64,000 bases of DNA. Source: JAGNXB01 sp964471595. GTDB taxonomy: Bacteria > Bacteroidota > Bacteroidia > Chitinophagales > Saprospiraceae. A model generated the notes under the pieces. The model had not been told where the DNA came from, made no database searches, and saw only the letters and a program-made list of their open reading frames with translations. The DNA is taken from positions 44,395-108,394 of the forward strand of contig CAYYGN010000006.1 of assembly GCA_964471595.1 (NCBI GenBank), read 5' to 3'. A program made the position numbers and the translations under genes. Below are positions 17,436 through 26,158 of the stretch, piece after piece. Numbering within the stretch: position 1 is the stretch's first letter; each line of letters begins with the position of its first letter.

Positions 17436-18047
17436 TCAGACCCCCATAGGTGCCTTCAGTTTTTTCAACGAGACCTTGTCCAACTCCACCAGGACCCGGC
17501 ATTGGAGGCCTTCCAGCGTCAAAATGATACGGGACCGGTTGTGGCGATCGGTGACCTGGCCCTGGTAGCCGGCCAACGGACCGGACATGATCTCCACCCG
17601 GTCACCGGGATGAAAGGCCTCCCGCACCAGCAGGACCGGCTTCTCCAAACCGGCCAGGATACGGATCAGTTGCACCTCACGCTCGCACAAACACACGGGA
17701 TCCCGTCCGAACGTCAGGTAGCGGTACACATTGGGCAGCCGGAACACCTCCTTGCGGCGGTCCTCGTCCACTTCCACAAACACATAGCGGTGAAACATGA
17801 CCATGTCCACCTTTTTCTTGCGGTCACACCAGATCCTGACTTGTCGCTGTACCGGCACATAGGCCGGTATGCCCAGCCGGGTCAACTGGGCTGCCACCTT
17901 CTTTTCCGTCCGGGGTCGTACCAAAAGGACATGCCAGGCTCTCTCCGTTTGCACCACGGGTTCCTGCCTGCCGGTGATGCGGGGAGCAGGCAACAGGAGG
18001 ATGGGTTGGCCGGTCGGCATGGGAGCAAGGATTTTGTCCGGGAGCAT
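17436..18047 (-). CDS. UpxY/NusG/RfaH-family transcription antiterminator
   Basis: The 203-aa protein has an NGN domain (RAWHVLLVRPRTEKKVAAQL, then IPAYVPVQRQ and HRYVFVEVD) and a KOW-type module (FHPGDRVEIMSGPLAGYQGQV). This is the UpxY family of NusG paralogues, which in Bacteroides read through long leaders of polysaccharide operons. No polysaccharide genes are adjacent. The frame is open upstream to a GTG at 18074; ATG 18047 or 18023 are more likely starts. The 0.8-kb upstream region is full of degenerate repeats, and the RNAP alpha-CTD-like gene follows. Confidence 0.87.
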   Translation of the reverse strand: MLPDKILAPMPTGQPILLLPAPRITGRQEPVVQTERAWHVLLVRPRTEKKVAAQLTRLGIPAYVPVQRQVRIWCDRKKKVDMVMFHRYVFVEVDEDRRKEVFRLPNVYRYLTFGRDPVCLCEREVQLIRILAGLEKPVLLVREAFHPGDRVEIMSGPLAGYQGQVTDRHNRSRIILTLEGLQCRVLVELDKVSLKKLKAPMGV

Positions 18048-18173
18048 GCCTCCTCCGAAGAGGTGGACCCACACACAGCGTGACGCATGATCCGTATGGG
18101 CCAGGGGAGGCGCTACGCCCGCCTAAAAATAGGGAAAATCAATAATTGTGGTGATGATGACCATCTATTTTAA

Positions 18174-18240
18174 GTCGAGTTGTACGGCGACCTTTTACGT
18201 CATGACGTTTACTAAGACTCCAGGGGTTGGTAAACGTGTA
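18174..18240 (+). repeat. 67-nt degenerate repeat, copy 1
   Basis: This stretch aligns with 18749-18815 with about nine differences by my count. Both contain GTCGAG, CGGCGAC, TCATGACG, TTACTAAG and GGTAAACGTGT in the same order. Confidence 0.75.
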
Positions 18241-18748
18241 GGTAATTTTTTGGCTGGTGCCAGGCTCATTGGTTTCGCCCGTTCTGCGTCGAGCTGTATG
18301 CCATTGAGGTCCGTCAGGGGTTGTTCCTTTTCGAGGTGGCAAAAAGGAACCAAAAACCACTTGTCGCCGTAAGGCTCGCGGTGCTCCAGCCGATGATGCT
18401 GATCTACTGGAGTTCCGTCATTGCGCATGGCGTAAGGCCGCCTCGAGGGCCAGCGCTGGTTTTCAGCGGGCGTGGTTTTCGGGGCCTGAGCAAGTGTGTT
18501 CTGCCTGGCAAAGGAGCATTCGCTCGTTCCGGCTCCCCGCTGAAAAAGGCGCACACTTGAAGGGTTGGCCCTCTCAGTGCCAGTGGCGAGCTGGACGGCG
18601 ACGTTTTTTGTTCTGACATTATTCTTTTTCGTCTCGACCCTCAGACGATGAGTTGTATGCCCTTGAGGTCCGCCAGGATGGAAGGAGGAATATCCTGGGC
18701 TATGGCGAATTGGGGGCCCCAACCCCTCATTGGTTTCACCCGTTCGGT

Positions 18749-18815
18749 GTCGAGCTGTGCGGCGACGTTTTACATCATGACGATTACTAAGCCTCCAGGG
18801 ATAGGTAAACGTGTT
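18749..18815 (+). repeat. 67-nt degenerate repeat, copy 2
   Basis: This is the second copy of the repeat at 18174-18240, 575 bp downstream in the same orientation. The bases just before it (CATTGGTTTCACCCGTTC) match those at 18267, so the two repeat families are interleaved. Confidence 0.75.
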
Positions 18816-18906
18816 GATTGCCCGGATCAAGCCGGGATGGTGGCAGACCGTATTCCGACCTGGTAGCGCGGACTGAAAAGGTTGTGGTTGGCCGGAAGGC
18901 AAGTGA

Positions 18907-20049
18907 TCAATCCACTACCATGGCGGCGCGGTCGAGCGTCTGTTGCTCCATATCGGCGGGGAGTTCGCGGAAGTTGTACTGCTGGTCGCGGAGCCGGGGT
19001 TCAAAGCCCGCATCCCGGATGGCCTGCTGGATCCCGTCGGCCGTAAACCGGAACGGAGCGCCGGCCGCGCTGACCACATTTTCCTCGATCATGATGCTGC
19101 CCCAATCATTGGCGCCGGCATGCAGGCACACCTGGGCCACCTGTTTGCCGACCGTCAGCCAGGACGCCTGGACATTCACGACGTTGGGGAGCATGATGCG
19201 GCTCATGGCGATCATGCGGACATACTCGTCACCCGTGCAGGTATTGCGGGCTCGTTTCAGACGGCGCAGGAGGGTGCCCTCGTCCTGGAAGGGCCAGGGG
19301 ATAAAGGCCAGGAACCCTTTGGCATCGGCCGGTTTTTTGGCCTGCACCTCGCGGAGGCGGACGAAGTGCTCCATCCGCTCCAGGTTGGTCTCGATATGGC
19401 CAAACATCATGGTGGCTGAGGTGGTCAGGCGGAGCTGGTGGGCCGCTTCCATGACGGCCAGCCACTCGTCGCCGCCGCATTTTCCTTTGGAGATCAGGCG
19501 GCGCACCCGGTCGTCGAGAATTTCGGCGCCGGCACCGGGCAGGCTGTCCAGGCCGGCGTCCATCAAGGCCCGGAGGACTTCCGTATGGGTGCTTTTCTCG
19601 AGTTTGGTGATGTGCGCGATCTCGGGCGGTCCGAGGGCATGGAGTTTCAGACGGGGATAGAGGCGCTTGAGTTCGCGGAATAGGTTGACGTAATAGTCAA
19701 GCCCCAGGTCGGGATGGTGACCGCCCTGAAGCAGGAGCTGCTCCCCGCCCAGGCGAAAAGTCTCCTCTATTTTCTGCTTGTAGTCCTCGATCGAAGTGAC
19801 ATAGGATTCTTCATGACCGGGGCGGCGGTAGAAGTTGCAGAATTTGCAATTGGCCACACATACATTAGTGGTGTTGGCATTGCGGTCGATGATCCAGGTG
19901 ACGGTCTGGCCGGGGACGTGGTGCTGGCGCAGAGCGTTGCCGACAATCATCAACTCGGCGGTCGGGGCCTGCTCGAACAAGAACACCCCTTCCCCGGCGG
20001 AGAGGAATTCGCGGCGGAGGGCGCGTTGCAGCAGGTCGTGAATTTCCAT
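18907..20049 (-). CDS. mqnC: cyclic dehypoxanthinyl futalosine synthase (radical SAM MqnC)
   Basis: The 380-aa protein has the radical-SAM cluster motif CVANCKFC (Cys64, Cys68, Cys71) in the MqnC/CofH context IIDRNANTTNV. Further family motifs are LLQGGHHPDLGLDYY, LHALGPPEI, MMFGHIET, ASWLTVGK and GANDWGSIMIEENV. MqnC cyclises dehypoxanthine futalosine in the futalosine route to menaquinone. The ATG at 20049 is preferred to a longer frame to 20187 because MEIHDLLQRAL begins the family homology. Related enzymes MqnE and CofH share motifs, so the exact step is slightly uncertain. No other mqn genes are in the window. Confidence 0.9.
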   Translation of the reverse strand: MEIHDLLQRALRREFLSAGEGVFLFEQAPTAELMIVGNALRQHHVPGQTVTWIIDRNANTTNVCVANCKFCNFYRRPGHEESYVTSIEDYKQKIEETFRLGGEQLLLQGGHHPDLGLDYYVNLFRELKRLYPRLKLHALGPPEIAHITKLEKSTHTEVLRALMDAGLDSLPGAGAEILDDRVRRLISKGKCGGDEWLAVMEAAHQLRLTTSATMMFGHIETNLERMEHFVRLREVQAKKPADAKGFLAFIPWPFQDEGTLLRRLKRARNTCTGDEYVRMIAMSRIMLPNVVNVQASWLTVGKQVAQVCLHAGANDWGSIMIEENVVSAAGAPFRFTADGIQQAIRDAGFEPRLRDQQYNFRELPADMEQQTLDRAAMVVD

Positions 20050-20084
20050 AGGAGGGTATAAAGATAAGGCGCCGTCCCGAGCGG

Positions 20085-20285
20085 TCAGAATTTGAGGATG
20101 CCTTTGGCGAGGAGGTAAGGCAGGAGGATGTACAAAAAGCTGTCCCGGATCAGGTAATAGAGAAAGATCGCGATGACCACTTTCCACCCGGCGGCTTTCA
20201 GCATGGCCTTGAAGCCCTGTTCCTTGTAGATGACCAGGTACTTGCGGATCCAGCGGGGGGTGATGGCGTCGCGAAACTTACCCAC
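20085..20285 (-). CDS. small membrane protein, 66 aa
   Basis: The frame starts at GTG (20285-20283) and encodes GKFRDAITPRWIRKYLVIYKEQ, then a hydrophobic stretch (VVIAIFLYYLIRDSFLYILLPYLLAKGIL) of one or two helices. It lies between the lptF/G-like gene (51 bp) and mqnC (35 bp), all co-oriented, which supports a real gene. I recognise no family. An amphipathic basic N-terminus followed by a membrane hairpin is all that can be said. Confidence 0.6.
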   Translation of the reverse strand: MGKFRDAITPRWIRKYLVIYKEQGFKAMLKAAGWKVVIAIFLYYLIRDSFLYILLPYLLAKGILKF

Positions 20286-20336
20286 GGTGCGTGATTGGAT
20301 TCTCCATAAGACAATTCGGCATCCGGATTGTTCGGC

Positions 20337-21425
20337 TTATTGTTGGGCTTTCGAGGCCAGCCAGAGGCTGACGGCAGTAAAGACGAGATTGGGAATCCAG
20401 ACCCCGAGCAGGGGCGAAAGGCTTTGGTTCATGGCGAAGGTGGTGGAAAACCGGGAAAGGAAAATGTACACCGCCCCAATCCCGATCCCGATGGCGAGGT
20501 GGAGGCCGAGACCACCGCGCACCTTGCGGGAGGCAACGGCCACACCGATCAGGCTGAGGATGAGAATGGTAAAGGGGTCGGCCGTGCGGCGGTGCTTTTC
20601 GACCTCGTATTTGCGGGCATTGCCTGCACCCCGCACCTTGAGCTTGTCGATGTAACGGATCAGCTCGGGCGTGGTCATCATGTCTTTCTGGTCCACGTAT
20701 TCCACAAAATCGGAAGGGTGGATATTGAGCACCGTGTCGAGCTCCTTGCCCATACCGGAAATGAGCTGTTCGCCGAGGGAGTCGATTTGGCGGATTTCGT
20801 AATGGCGCAACCGCCAGGAGCCGGCGGCTTCCTGCCATTGGGCGGAGCGCGCTTTGAGCAGGCTGGTGAGCTGCTGCCCTTCATATCGCTCGAGCCGCAC
20901 GTCCACCATGGTCGAGTCGGCTTTCCGGTAAAAACTGATGTAGATCTTCTCGCCCGGCCGCAGGAACATGTGAATGTCATTGGAGCGGCCTTTCTCGTTG
21001 GTGGTCCAGATGTACTGATGTTCGAAATCGAGGCGGTGCTTGTTGGCGTTGGGAATGAAAAAATGGTTGCCGGCGAGATGACCGGCGGCAAAAACGGAGG
21101 CGCCGATCAGGTAGGGGCGGGCCAGGCGCCAAAAGCTCATCCCCGCATTGAACATGGAGATGATCTCCGAATTGTACGCCATGCGGGAGGTGAAAAATAT
21201 AACGGAAATCAGGGCGTAAATAGGCCATAGCAGGCCGTTGATGAAGGGGAGAAAATGGATGTAATAGGTGGAGAGGACCTCGCCGAAACCCAGCTTGTTG
21301 ACGATGAATTTCTCGACCTTCTCGCTCAGGTCCACGGCGATGGATACGAGGGAAAAGATCAGCGCCGTGAACAGGTAGGTGGTGCTGTACTTGCGCAGGA
21401 TGTAGCGGTCGAGGGTCTTCAGCAT
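20337..21425 (-). CDS. LptF/LptG-family permease (YjgP/YjgQ)
   Basis: The 362-aa protein opens MLKTLDRYILRKYSTTYLF and has three N-terminal helices, a large periplasmic domain (about residues 125-270) and three C-terminal helices (ADPFTILILSLIGVAVASRK onward). This is the architecture of LptF/LptG, which with LptB extracts LPS from the inner membrane. Bacteroidota often carry the two subunits far apart; whether this is F or G is not decided. The ATG lies one base after the tgt stop (TGA-A-ATG), so it is co-translated with tgt. Confidence 0.9.
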   Translation of the reverse strand: MLKTLDRYILRKYSTTYLFTALIFSLVSIAVDLSEKVEKFIVNKLGFGEVLSTYYIHFLPFINGLLWPIYALISVIFFTSRMAYNSEIISMFNAGMSFWRLARPYLIGASVFAAGHLAGNHFFIPNANKHRLDFEHQYIWTTNEKGRSNDIHMFLRPGEKIYISFYRKADSTMVDVRLERYEGQQLTSLLKARSAQWQEAAGSWRLRHYEIRQIDSLGEQLISGMGKELDTVLNIHPSDFVEYVDQKDMMTTPELIRYIDKLKVRGAGNARKYEVEKHRRTADPFTILILSLIGVAVASRKVRGGLGLHLAIGIGIGAVYIFLSRFSTTFAMNQSLSPLLGVWIPNLVFTAVSLWLASKAQQ

Positions 21426-21426
21426 T

Positions 21427-22554
21427 TCACAGGTGTTGGCTGAGGGCGGGGACGAGGCGTTCTTTCCAGGCGGCGAACGATCCCTGCAGGATCCGCTCTC
21501 TGGCTTCCCTGACCAGCCAAAGGTAAAAACCGAGGTTGTGCTGGGAGGCGAGCATGGGCCCCAACATTTCACCGCTGTGGAAAAGATGCCGCAGGTAGGC
21601 CCGCGACGTGGTCCTGCTGACTTCTGTGGGACCTTCCGGGTCAATGGGGTTGAAGTCGCTCTCCCATTTCTTGTTGCGGATATGGATGATGCCTTCGCGG
21701 GTGAAGAGCAGTCCGTGGCGGGCATTGCGCGTGGGCATCACACAGTCGAACATGTCGATGCCGAGGGCGATGCCTTCGAGGATATTGGCCGGGGTACCAA
21801 CGCCCATGAGATAACGGGGCCGGTCGGCCGGAAGGAGGGGGCAGACCAGCGCGGTGATGCGATACATTTCTTCGGCCGGTTCGCCGACCGAAAGGCCTCC
21901 GATCGCGATGCCCGGGGTGTCCTGAGCGGCGAGGAAAGCGGCTGATTCGGTGCGCAGGTCGTCATAGGTGCCTCCCTGGATGATGGGAAACAGCATCTGC
22001 GGGTAGCCGTAGAGCGGTGGCCGGTTGTCGAAATGGTTTTTGCAGCGCTCCCACCACCGGTGGGTGAGTTCCATGCTTTTCCTGGCGTAGGCATGGTCGC
22101 ACGGATAGGGCGGACACTCGTCAAAAGCCATGATAATGTCCCCGCCGATGCTGCGCTGGATATCCATGGCGCGTTCGGGGGTGAACAGATGCCTGGATCC
22201 GTCGATGTGCGACTGGAATATGACGCCTTCCTCGGTGATTTTGCGCGATTGGGCGAGACTGTACACCTGGTATCCCCCGCTGTCGGTGAGGATGGGGCGG
22301 TCCCAGCCCATGAAGCGATGCAGGCCCCCTGCCTGTTCGAGGATATCGGTGCCGGGTCGGAGATACAGGTGATAGGTATTGCCCAGGATGATGCGGGCGT
22401 CCACCACTTCGCGGAGTTGAGGCTGGGTGACGGCCTTGACGGTGCCGGCTGTACCCACAGGCATGAATATGGGGGTGGGGATGTCGCCGTGTCCGGTAGT
22501 GAGGATCCCGGCGCGGGCCGAGGAGCCCGGATCCGTGGCCTGGAGGGTAAACAT
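21427..22554 (-). CDS. tgt: queuine tRNA-ribosyltransferase
   Basis: The 375-aa enzyme has the TGT core: PIFMPVGTAGTVKAV, ILGNTYHLYLRPG, ILTDSGGYQV (Asp91), FDECPP, GGLSVGEP, YLMGVGTP and DMFDCVMPTRNARHG, which carries the nucleophilic Asp. It exchanges guanine-34 for preQ1 in tRNAs with GUN anticodons. The zinc-site cysteines found in E. coli Tgt after DPIDP are absent: here the segment reads IDPEGPTEVSRTTSRAYL. ATG 22554 is chosen because a TACCTTTG promoter lies six bases upstream of it; a longer frame runs back to 22701. Confidence 0.94.
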   Translation of the reverse strand: MFTLQATDPGSSARAGILTTGHGDIPTPIFMPVGTAGTVKAVTQPQLREVVDARIILGNTYHLYLRPGTDILEQAGGLHRFMGWDRPILTDSGGYQVYSLAQSRKITEEGVIFQSHIDGSRHLFTPERAMDIQRSIGGDIIMAFDECPPYPCDHAYARKSMELTHRWWERCKNHFDNRPPLYGYPQMLFPIIQGGTYDDLRTESAAFLAAQDTPGIAIGGLSVGEPAEEMYRITALVCPLLPADRPRYLMGVGTPANILEGIALGIDMFDCVMPTRNARHGLLFTREGIIHIRNKKWESDFNPIDPEGPTEVSRTTSRAYLRHLFHSGEMLGPMLASQHNLGFYLWLVREARERILQGSFAAWKERLVPALSQHL

Positions 22555-22560
22555 GGGGGG

Positions 22561-22568
22561 CAAAGGTA
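22561..22568 (-). promoter_or_regulatory. -7 promoter element TACCTTTG for tgt
   Basis: This exact TAnnTTTG match on the minus strand ends six bases before the tgt ATG. The mRNA should therefore have almost no leader. Confidence 0.55.
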
Positions 22569-22618
22569 GGGAGGATCGGAATGGCAGACGATCGGCGATC
22601 GCCTCGGTGAGGGCCTGC

Positions 22619-23593
22619 CTACCCCGGTCGCCCCTTCCAGGTGGACGGTGCGGTCCCGTAATGGTCCTGCCATAGCCGGCGCAACTGGCGCCCGTCGGCA
22701 AAACCGCATTCGCCGGCCACGAAATCCAGGGTATGACCGGGATGGCGCATCAGGGTTTCCGCCCGTTCAAGCCTGACCCGCGTGCGGTACTCCTGAATGC
22801 TTATACCGGTATGGAGGCGGAAAAGCCGGGTGAGGTGGCGTTCCGACAGGTGAACCCTGGCGGCCAGGTCGGCCAGCGAACTTCTCTCTCCGGGATTCTG
22901 GAGAATGAGGTCCTGAACCTGGTGGATGGCGGGATGAATGTGGGTGCGAAAATCGAGGTACATACTGCCCTGCGACTGCCCGCCGGGCCTGCGCAGGTAC
23001 ACCACCATTTCACGCGACACCTTGGCGGTCAGGACAGGTCCGTATAATTCCTCGACGATGTACAAGGCCAGATCGATGCCGGAAGTCATGCCTGCGCTGG
23101 TATAGAGATTGCCGTCCCGCACAAAAAGCTGGTCGTCCACCACCTTGACAAAGGGATAGCGCTCCCGCATGTAATCCAGGCATTTCCAGTGCGTGGTACA
23201 GGTTCGGCCGTTGAGCAGGCGGGATTCCGCCAACACAAAGGCGCCGCTGCAGACGGAGCATATGCGGACCCCGGCCTGGAACTGCTCCCGGAGCCACCGG
23301 AAAAAATCCTCGTATCCCTGCTCGAACTGGCCTCCCCGGATGGCGCTGAATTCAATCCCGCACAGAAAGAGGTAATCCTCCTCCCCCAGCGAAAGATGCC
23401 GGTAAGAAGGCAGTGCCTCAAAAGCGAGCCCCTGCCGGGATGGGATGTTGCCCCCTGCCGCCAAGCCGGCATAACGGATGTCAAATCCCGCACCGAATTC
23501 ATTGGCTTCATAAAATACCTGCACCGGACCGGCCAGGTCTATGAGATGCACGTTGGGCAGCACGGCAAAGGCGACCTGATAGCGTTTTTCCAT
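22619..23593 (-). CDS. GlxA-type regulator (DJ-1/PfpI-like domain plus AraC HTH)
   Basis: The 324-aa protein has an N-terminal DJ-1/PfpI amidase-like domain (LPNVHLIDLAGPVQVFYEAN and a nucleophile-elbow segment ICSVCSGAFVLAESRLL, then THWKCLDYM). A C-terminal AraC domain follows (SLADLAARVHLSERHLTRLFRLHTG, CGFADGRQLRRLWQDHYGTAPS). GlxA/FtrA-like regulators control amine, carnitine or glycine-betaine metabolism in other bacteria; the target here is unknown. It is divergent from the multicopper oxidase gene, and an inverted repeat at 23614-23635 is a candidate operator. Confidence 0.91.
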   Translation of the reverse strand: MEKRYQVAFAVLPNVHLIDLAGPVQVFYEANEFGAGFDIRYAGLAAGGNIPSRQGLAFEALPSYRHLSLGEEDYLFLCGIEFSAIRGGQFEQGYEDFFRWLREQFQAGVRICSVCSGAFVLAESRLLNGRTCTTHWKCLDYMRERYPFVKVVDDQLFVRDGNLYTSAGMTSGIDLALYIVEELYGPVLTAKVSREMVVYLRRPGGQSQGSMYLDFRTHIHPAIHQVQDLILQNPGERSSLADLAARVHLSERHLTRLFRLHTGISIQEYRTRVRLERAETLMRHPGHTLDFVAGECGFADGRQLRRLWQDHYGTAPSTWKGRPG

Positions 23594-23613
23594 AACTCAT
23601 TCCTTAAATTTTT

Positions 23614-23635
23614 CTGACCGGATTTGTCCGATCAG
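23614..23635. promoter_or_regulatory. inverted repeat upstream of the GlxA-type gene
   Basis: CTGACCGGA and TCCGATCAG form arms of nine bases with one mismatch around TTTG, 21 bp upstream of the regulator start. It is a plausible autoregulatory operator. Confidence 0.4.
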
Positions 23636-23835
23636 TATGAATGAGACGGCCGGTCATAATGCTGTCGTCCATTTTCCATGCCATCTCTTCACTCCGGTTT
23701 GTGATGGTAAAATTACCATTTATCCAATAAAATGTGCGGCATATTCCGGACCCATACCGGACATTTCCGGCCATAGATGTGTCTCTGGCGTCCATTCTCA
23801 TGTCATTTGGCTGAAAATGTCCGGTGATCGTCCTG

Positions 23836-23864
23836 TTTGCCCCTTGCCCTGCCCGCTACTTTTG
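23836..23864 (+). promoter_or_regulatory. promoter TTTG-N17-TACTTTTG for the multicopper oxidase
   Basis: TTTG at 23836-23839 and TACTTTTG at 23857-23864 match the Bacteroidota -33/-7 consensus with 17-nt spacing. The ATG at 23891 follows 27 nt after the -7 box. Confidence 0.65.
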
Positions 23865-23890
23865 CCTTCACAAAACATTATTGATCTGCC

Positions 23891-25543
23891 ATGAAACCAC
23901 TGATTCTTATTGTTGCTGCCGGTTGTTCTTTTGTCACCTCCCTCCCCGTGGAGATTCCGTCCGTGCATGAATGGCCGGCCCGGCTGGAAGAAGTCGCGGT
24001 GGAAATGGTTCATGCCATCTTCCTCGTACCCGAAGGCCCTGAGGCGGGGCAGACCGACTGCCGGTTCATGCCTTTGGTCCTTCCCTCCGGCCCATTATGC
24101 GGAGTTGAACCCCCGGCCTGCCAGGCCGCTGACCACCGGGACACCATGGCCCTTGCCTCTGATTCCATCACCTCAACCATTTTTCCTATGTCCAAAACAA
24201 CCCTTATTCATCTGACGGCCGGCGAGTTTGACTGGCCGATAGCTCCCGGGCGCTGTATCCGTGCGTGGGGATTCAATGGTTCCGTACCGGGGCCGGTCAT
24301 CGAAGCCCGTCAGGGGGATACCCTGCGGATCCTGTTCACCAACCGGCTTCCTGAACCGACGGTAGTGCATTGGCACGGGCTGCGCATTCCGGCGGCCATG
24401 GACGGGACGGAGGCGGTCCAACCTGTGGTGCCGCCCGGCGGTACCTGGGAATATGTCTTGCCCCTGCCGGATGCGGGCACCTTTTGGTATCACGCCCATG
24501 CCAACGAAACGGTCCAGATGGAGCGGGGCATGTACGGCAGCATTGTAGTGAGGGGAAAGGAGGATCCCGTTCTGGACGGTGACCGGGTCCTGATGTTCGA
24601 CGATATGCACCTCGACCGCAAAGGGAATTTCCGGAAGCCATCCTGGTTTTTGCCCCGTTGGATGGAACGCCATAATGGTCGCGAAGGGAGTGAACTCCTG
24701 ATCAACGGGCATACCGACACCCGTCTGGAAATGCGGGCAGGCACGGCCGAGCGGTGGCGGTTGGTCAACGCCGCCTCCGCCCGGTATGTAAGATTTTACC
24801 TCGGGGGAACCCCTTTTCGTGTTATGGCGGCCGATGGGCGCCTGCTGGAAAGACCGGTGACCATGACCGAATTGTTGCTCACACCAGGGGAACGGGCAGA
24901 TATCGTTGTCGGGCCGTTGACGGAGGGCCGGGTCATCCCGGTCGAGTCCCTCCCATACGATCGGGGAGTCGGCCGTCCCCGTCAAACCCGGTGGGGCACA
25001 TTGACGGTAAAAGGCAGCAACGCGCAGCCTGCCCTGTTACCCGACCGGCTGGCCTGGATTCCCGTTTTGGCGGACCCGGATGCCCGACCCACCCGGCAAA
25101 TCGTCCTGCATGGGCGGCGCAACTGGAAGGATGGCGTCGATTTTACCATCAACGGTGAGATGCACCTGGAAGACAGGCCCGTGCGGGTCGGATCCGTTGA
25201 GGTTTGGGAAATCCACAACCCGAGCATGATGGACCACCCCTTCCACCTGCACGGATTCTTTTTTCAGGTCCTTTCCGTCAACGGGCAACCACCGGCATAC
25301 CGCAGCTGGAAGGACACGGTCAACGTGCCCCGGGGTGCCACCGTACGGATTGCCTGGCAGGTCGATGATCGTCCGGGCAGATGGATGTATCACTGCCATA
25401 TTCTGGAGCATCATGCAGCGGGCATGATGGCTCATTTCGAGGTAATTCCGGCCAACGGGGACGATGCCGGATCCGGTAAATCGGCCGGATACCGGCAAAC
25501 CCGCAAAGGGCATTCGCCTTCTGCCACCTGCCAGAACCGATAA
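23891..25543 (+). CDS. multicopper oxidase
   Basis: The 550-aa protein contains all four copper-ligand blocks: VVHWHGLR, WYHAHANET, HPFHLHGFFFQV and YHCHILEHHAAGMM with the type-1 Cys. There are three cupredoxin domains between about residues 100 and 530. The start at 23891 gives a signal-like N-terminus (MKPLILIVAAGCSFVTS) and an unusual 60-80 residue linker before the first domain. ATG 24188 (MSKTTLIHL) would give a leaderless protein. The promoter position favours 23891. Such enzymes oxidise Cu+, phenols or metals in the periplasm; the substrate is unknown. Confidence 0.93.
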   Translation: MKPLILIVAAGCSFVTSLPVEIPSVHEWPARLEEVAVEMVHAIFLVPEGPEAGQTDCRFMPLVLPSGPLCGVEPPACQAADHRDTMALASDSITSTIFPMSKTTLIHLTAGEFDWPIAPGRCIRAWGFNGSVPGPVIEARQGDTLRILFTNRLPEPTVVHWHGLRIPAAMDGTEAVQPVVPPGGTWEYVLPLPDAGTFWYHAHANETVQMERGMYGSIVVRGKEDPVLDGDRVLMFDDMHLDRKGNFRKPSWFLPRWMERHNGREGSELLINGHTDTRLEMRAGTAERWRLVNAASARYVRFYLGGTPFRVMAADGRLLERPVTMTELLLTPGERADIVVGPLTEGRVIPVESLPYDRGVGRPRQTRWGTLTVKGSNAQPALLPDRLAWIPVLADPDARPTRQIVLHGRRNWKDGVDFTINGEMHLEDRPVRVGSVEVWEIHNPSMMDHPFHLHGFFFQVLSVNGQPPAYRSWKDTVNVPRGATVRIAWQVDDRPGRWMYHCHILEHHAAGMMAHFEVIPANGDDAGSGKSAGYRQTRKGHSPSATCQNR

Positions 25544-25585
25544 GACGACGCCGTGTGATTCCTGCGGGGCGGCGGAAACGTTTGC

Positions 25586-26056
25586 TCAGAGCTTCATGTC
25601 CTCAACGGTCTGCCGTACCAGGGTGGCATAGGCGCGGAGCGACACGGGAAGGGCGCTGGTATCGGGATCCAGTTCCCATCGGAGCCAGGTATTGTCCTCA
25701 TAAATGGCGAGATAGAGGGAACCCTGATCCACACAACCCGGACAGCCCAGTTTGACGCCCGGTTGATCCATGAGTTCCTGCGGGAATTGATCCCGCAATG
25801 CCTGGGCCTGGACGGCTTTGTCTCCGGAGAGGGGTGTGCTGAGGAAAACCGGGTTTTCCGTCATGCGGTCCATGGAATCCGCAAAGACGGCATTGTTCTT
25901 CAGCAGGAACAATTGGGTGCAGGTGGGGCCCATGCAGAAGTCATTGAAATAGCCGAATATGAACGACTGGCTTCCCTCGGGGACAAAGGATTCCTTGTCG
26001 TGGCATTGGAATGCCCACATAGGCAATAGGACAACTGCGAGCAGGAAACGCATCAT
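25586..26056 (-). CDS. hypothetical exported protein with CxxxxC and CPGC motifs
   Basis: The 156-aa protein starts MMRFLLAVVLLPMWAFQC, a signal peptide with Cys18 that could be lipidated although the lipobox is poor. The mature part has CMGPTC and GCPGCVDQGS, and the rest is polar with no family I recognise. It converges with the multicopper oxidase (42 bp between stops). It may be a periplasmic lipoprotein; metal or disulfide use is a guess. Confidence 0.65.
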   Translation of the reverse strand: MMRFLLAVVLLPMWAFQCHDKESFVPEGSQSFIFGYFNDFCMGPTCTQLFLLKNNAVFADSMDRMTENPVFLSTPLSGDKAVQAQALRDQFPQELMDQPGVKLGCPGCVDQGSLYLAIYEDNTWLRWELDPDTSALPVSLRAYATLVRQTVEDMKL

Positions 26057-26146
26057 GGGAAGGTCGATTACAGTGATCAGTATTTACAAGGATAACGTCT
26101 GCAAAGCGGAGTTCGTGGGTGGCGTTCGGGATAAATCGTGTCCCCT

Positions 26147-26154
26147 TACCTTTG
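26147..26154 (+). promoter_or_regulatory. -7 element TACCTTTG four bases before the dapD ATG
   Basis: TACCTTTG ends at 26154 and the ATG is at 26159, leaving four bases between. Transcription would begin at or near the start codon, giving a leaderless mRNA. Confidence 0.55.
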
Positions 26155-26158
26155 CGAC

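Larger units (their letters stand above)
18075..18906. other. gene-free region with degenerate repeats upstream of the UpxY gene
   Basis: About 830 bp hold no convincing gene. The region contains a 67-nt repeat (18174 and 18749), further shared fragments such as AGCTGTATGCC(A/C)TTGAGGTCC at about 18292 and TTGTATGCCCTTGAGGTCC at about 18652, and hairpins including GTTCCTTTT...AAAAAGGAAC at 18322-18350. Apparent long frames on the minus strand are low-complexity Arg/Thr-rich readings of the repeats. Confidence 0.6.

Noticed and set aside
18195..18902. 235-codon minus-strand frame in the repeat region
   Set aside because: It reads across the degenerate repeats, is rich in Arg, Thr and Pro, and shows no domain.
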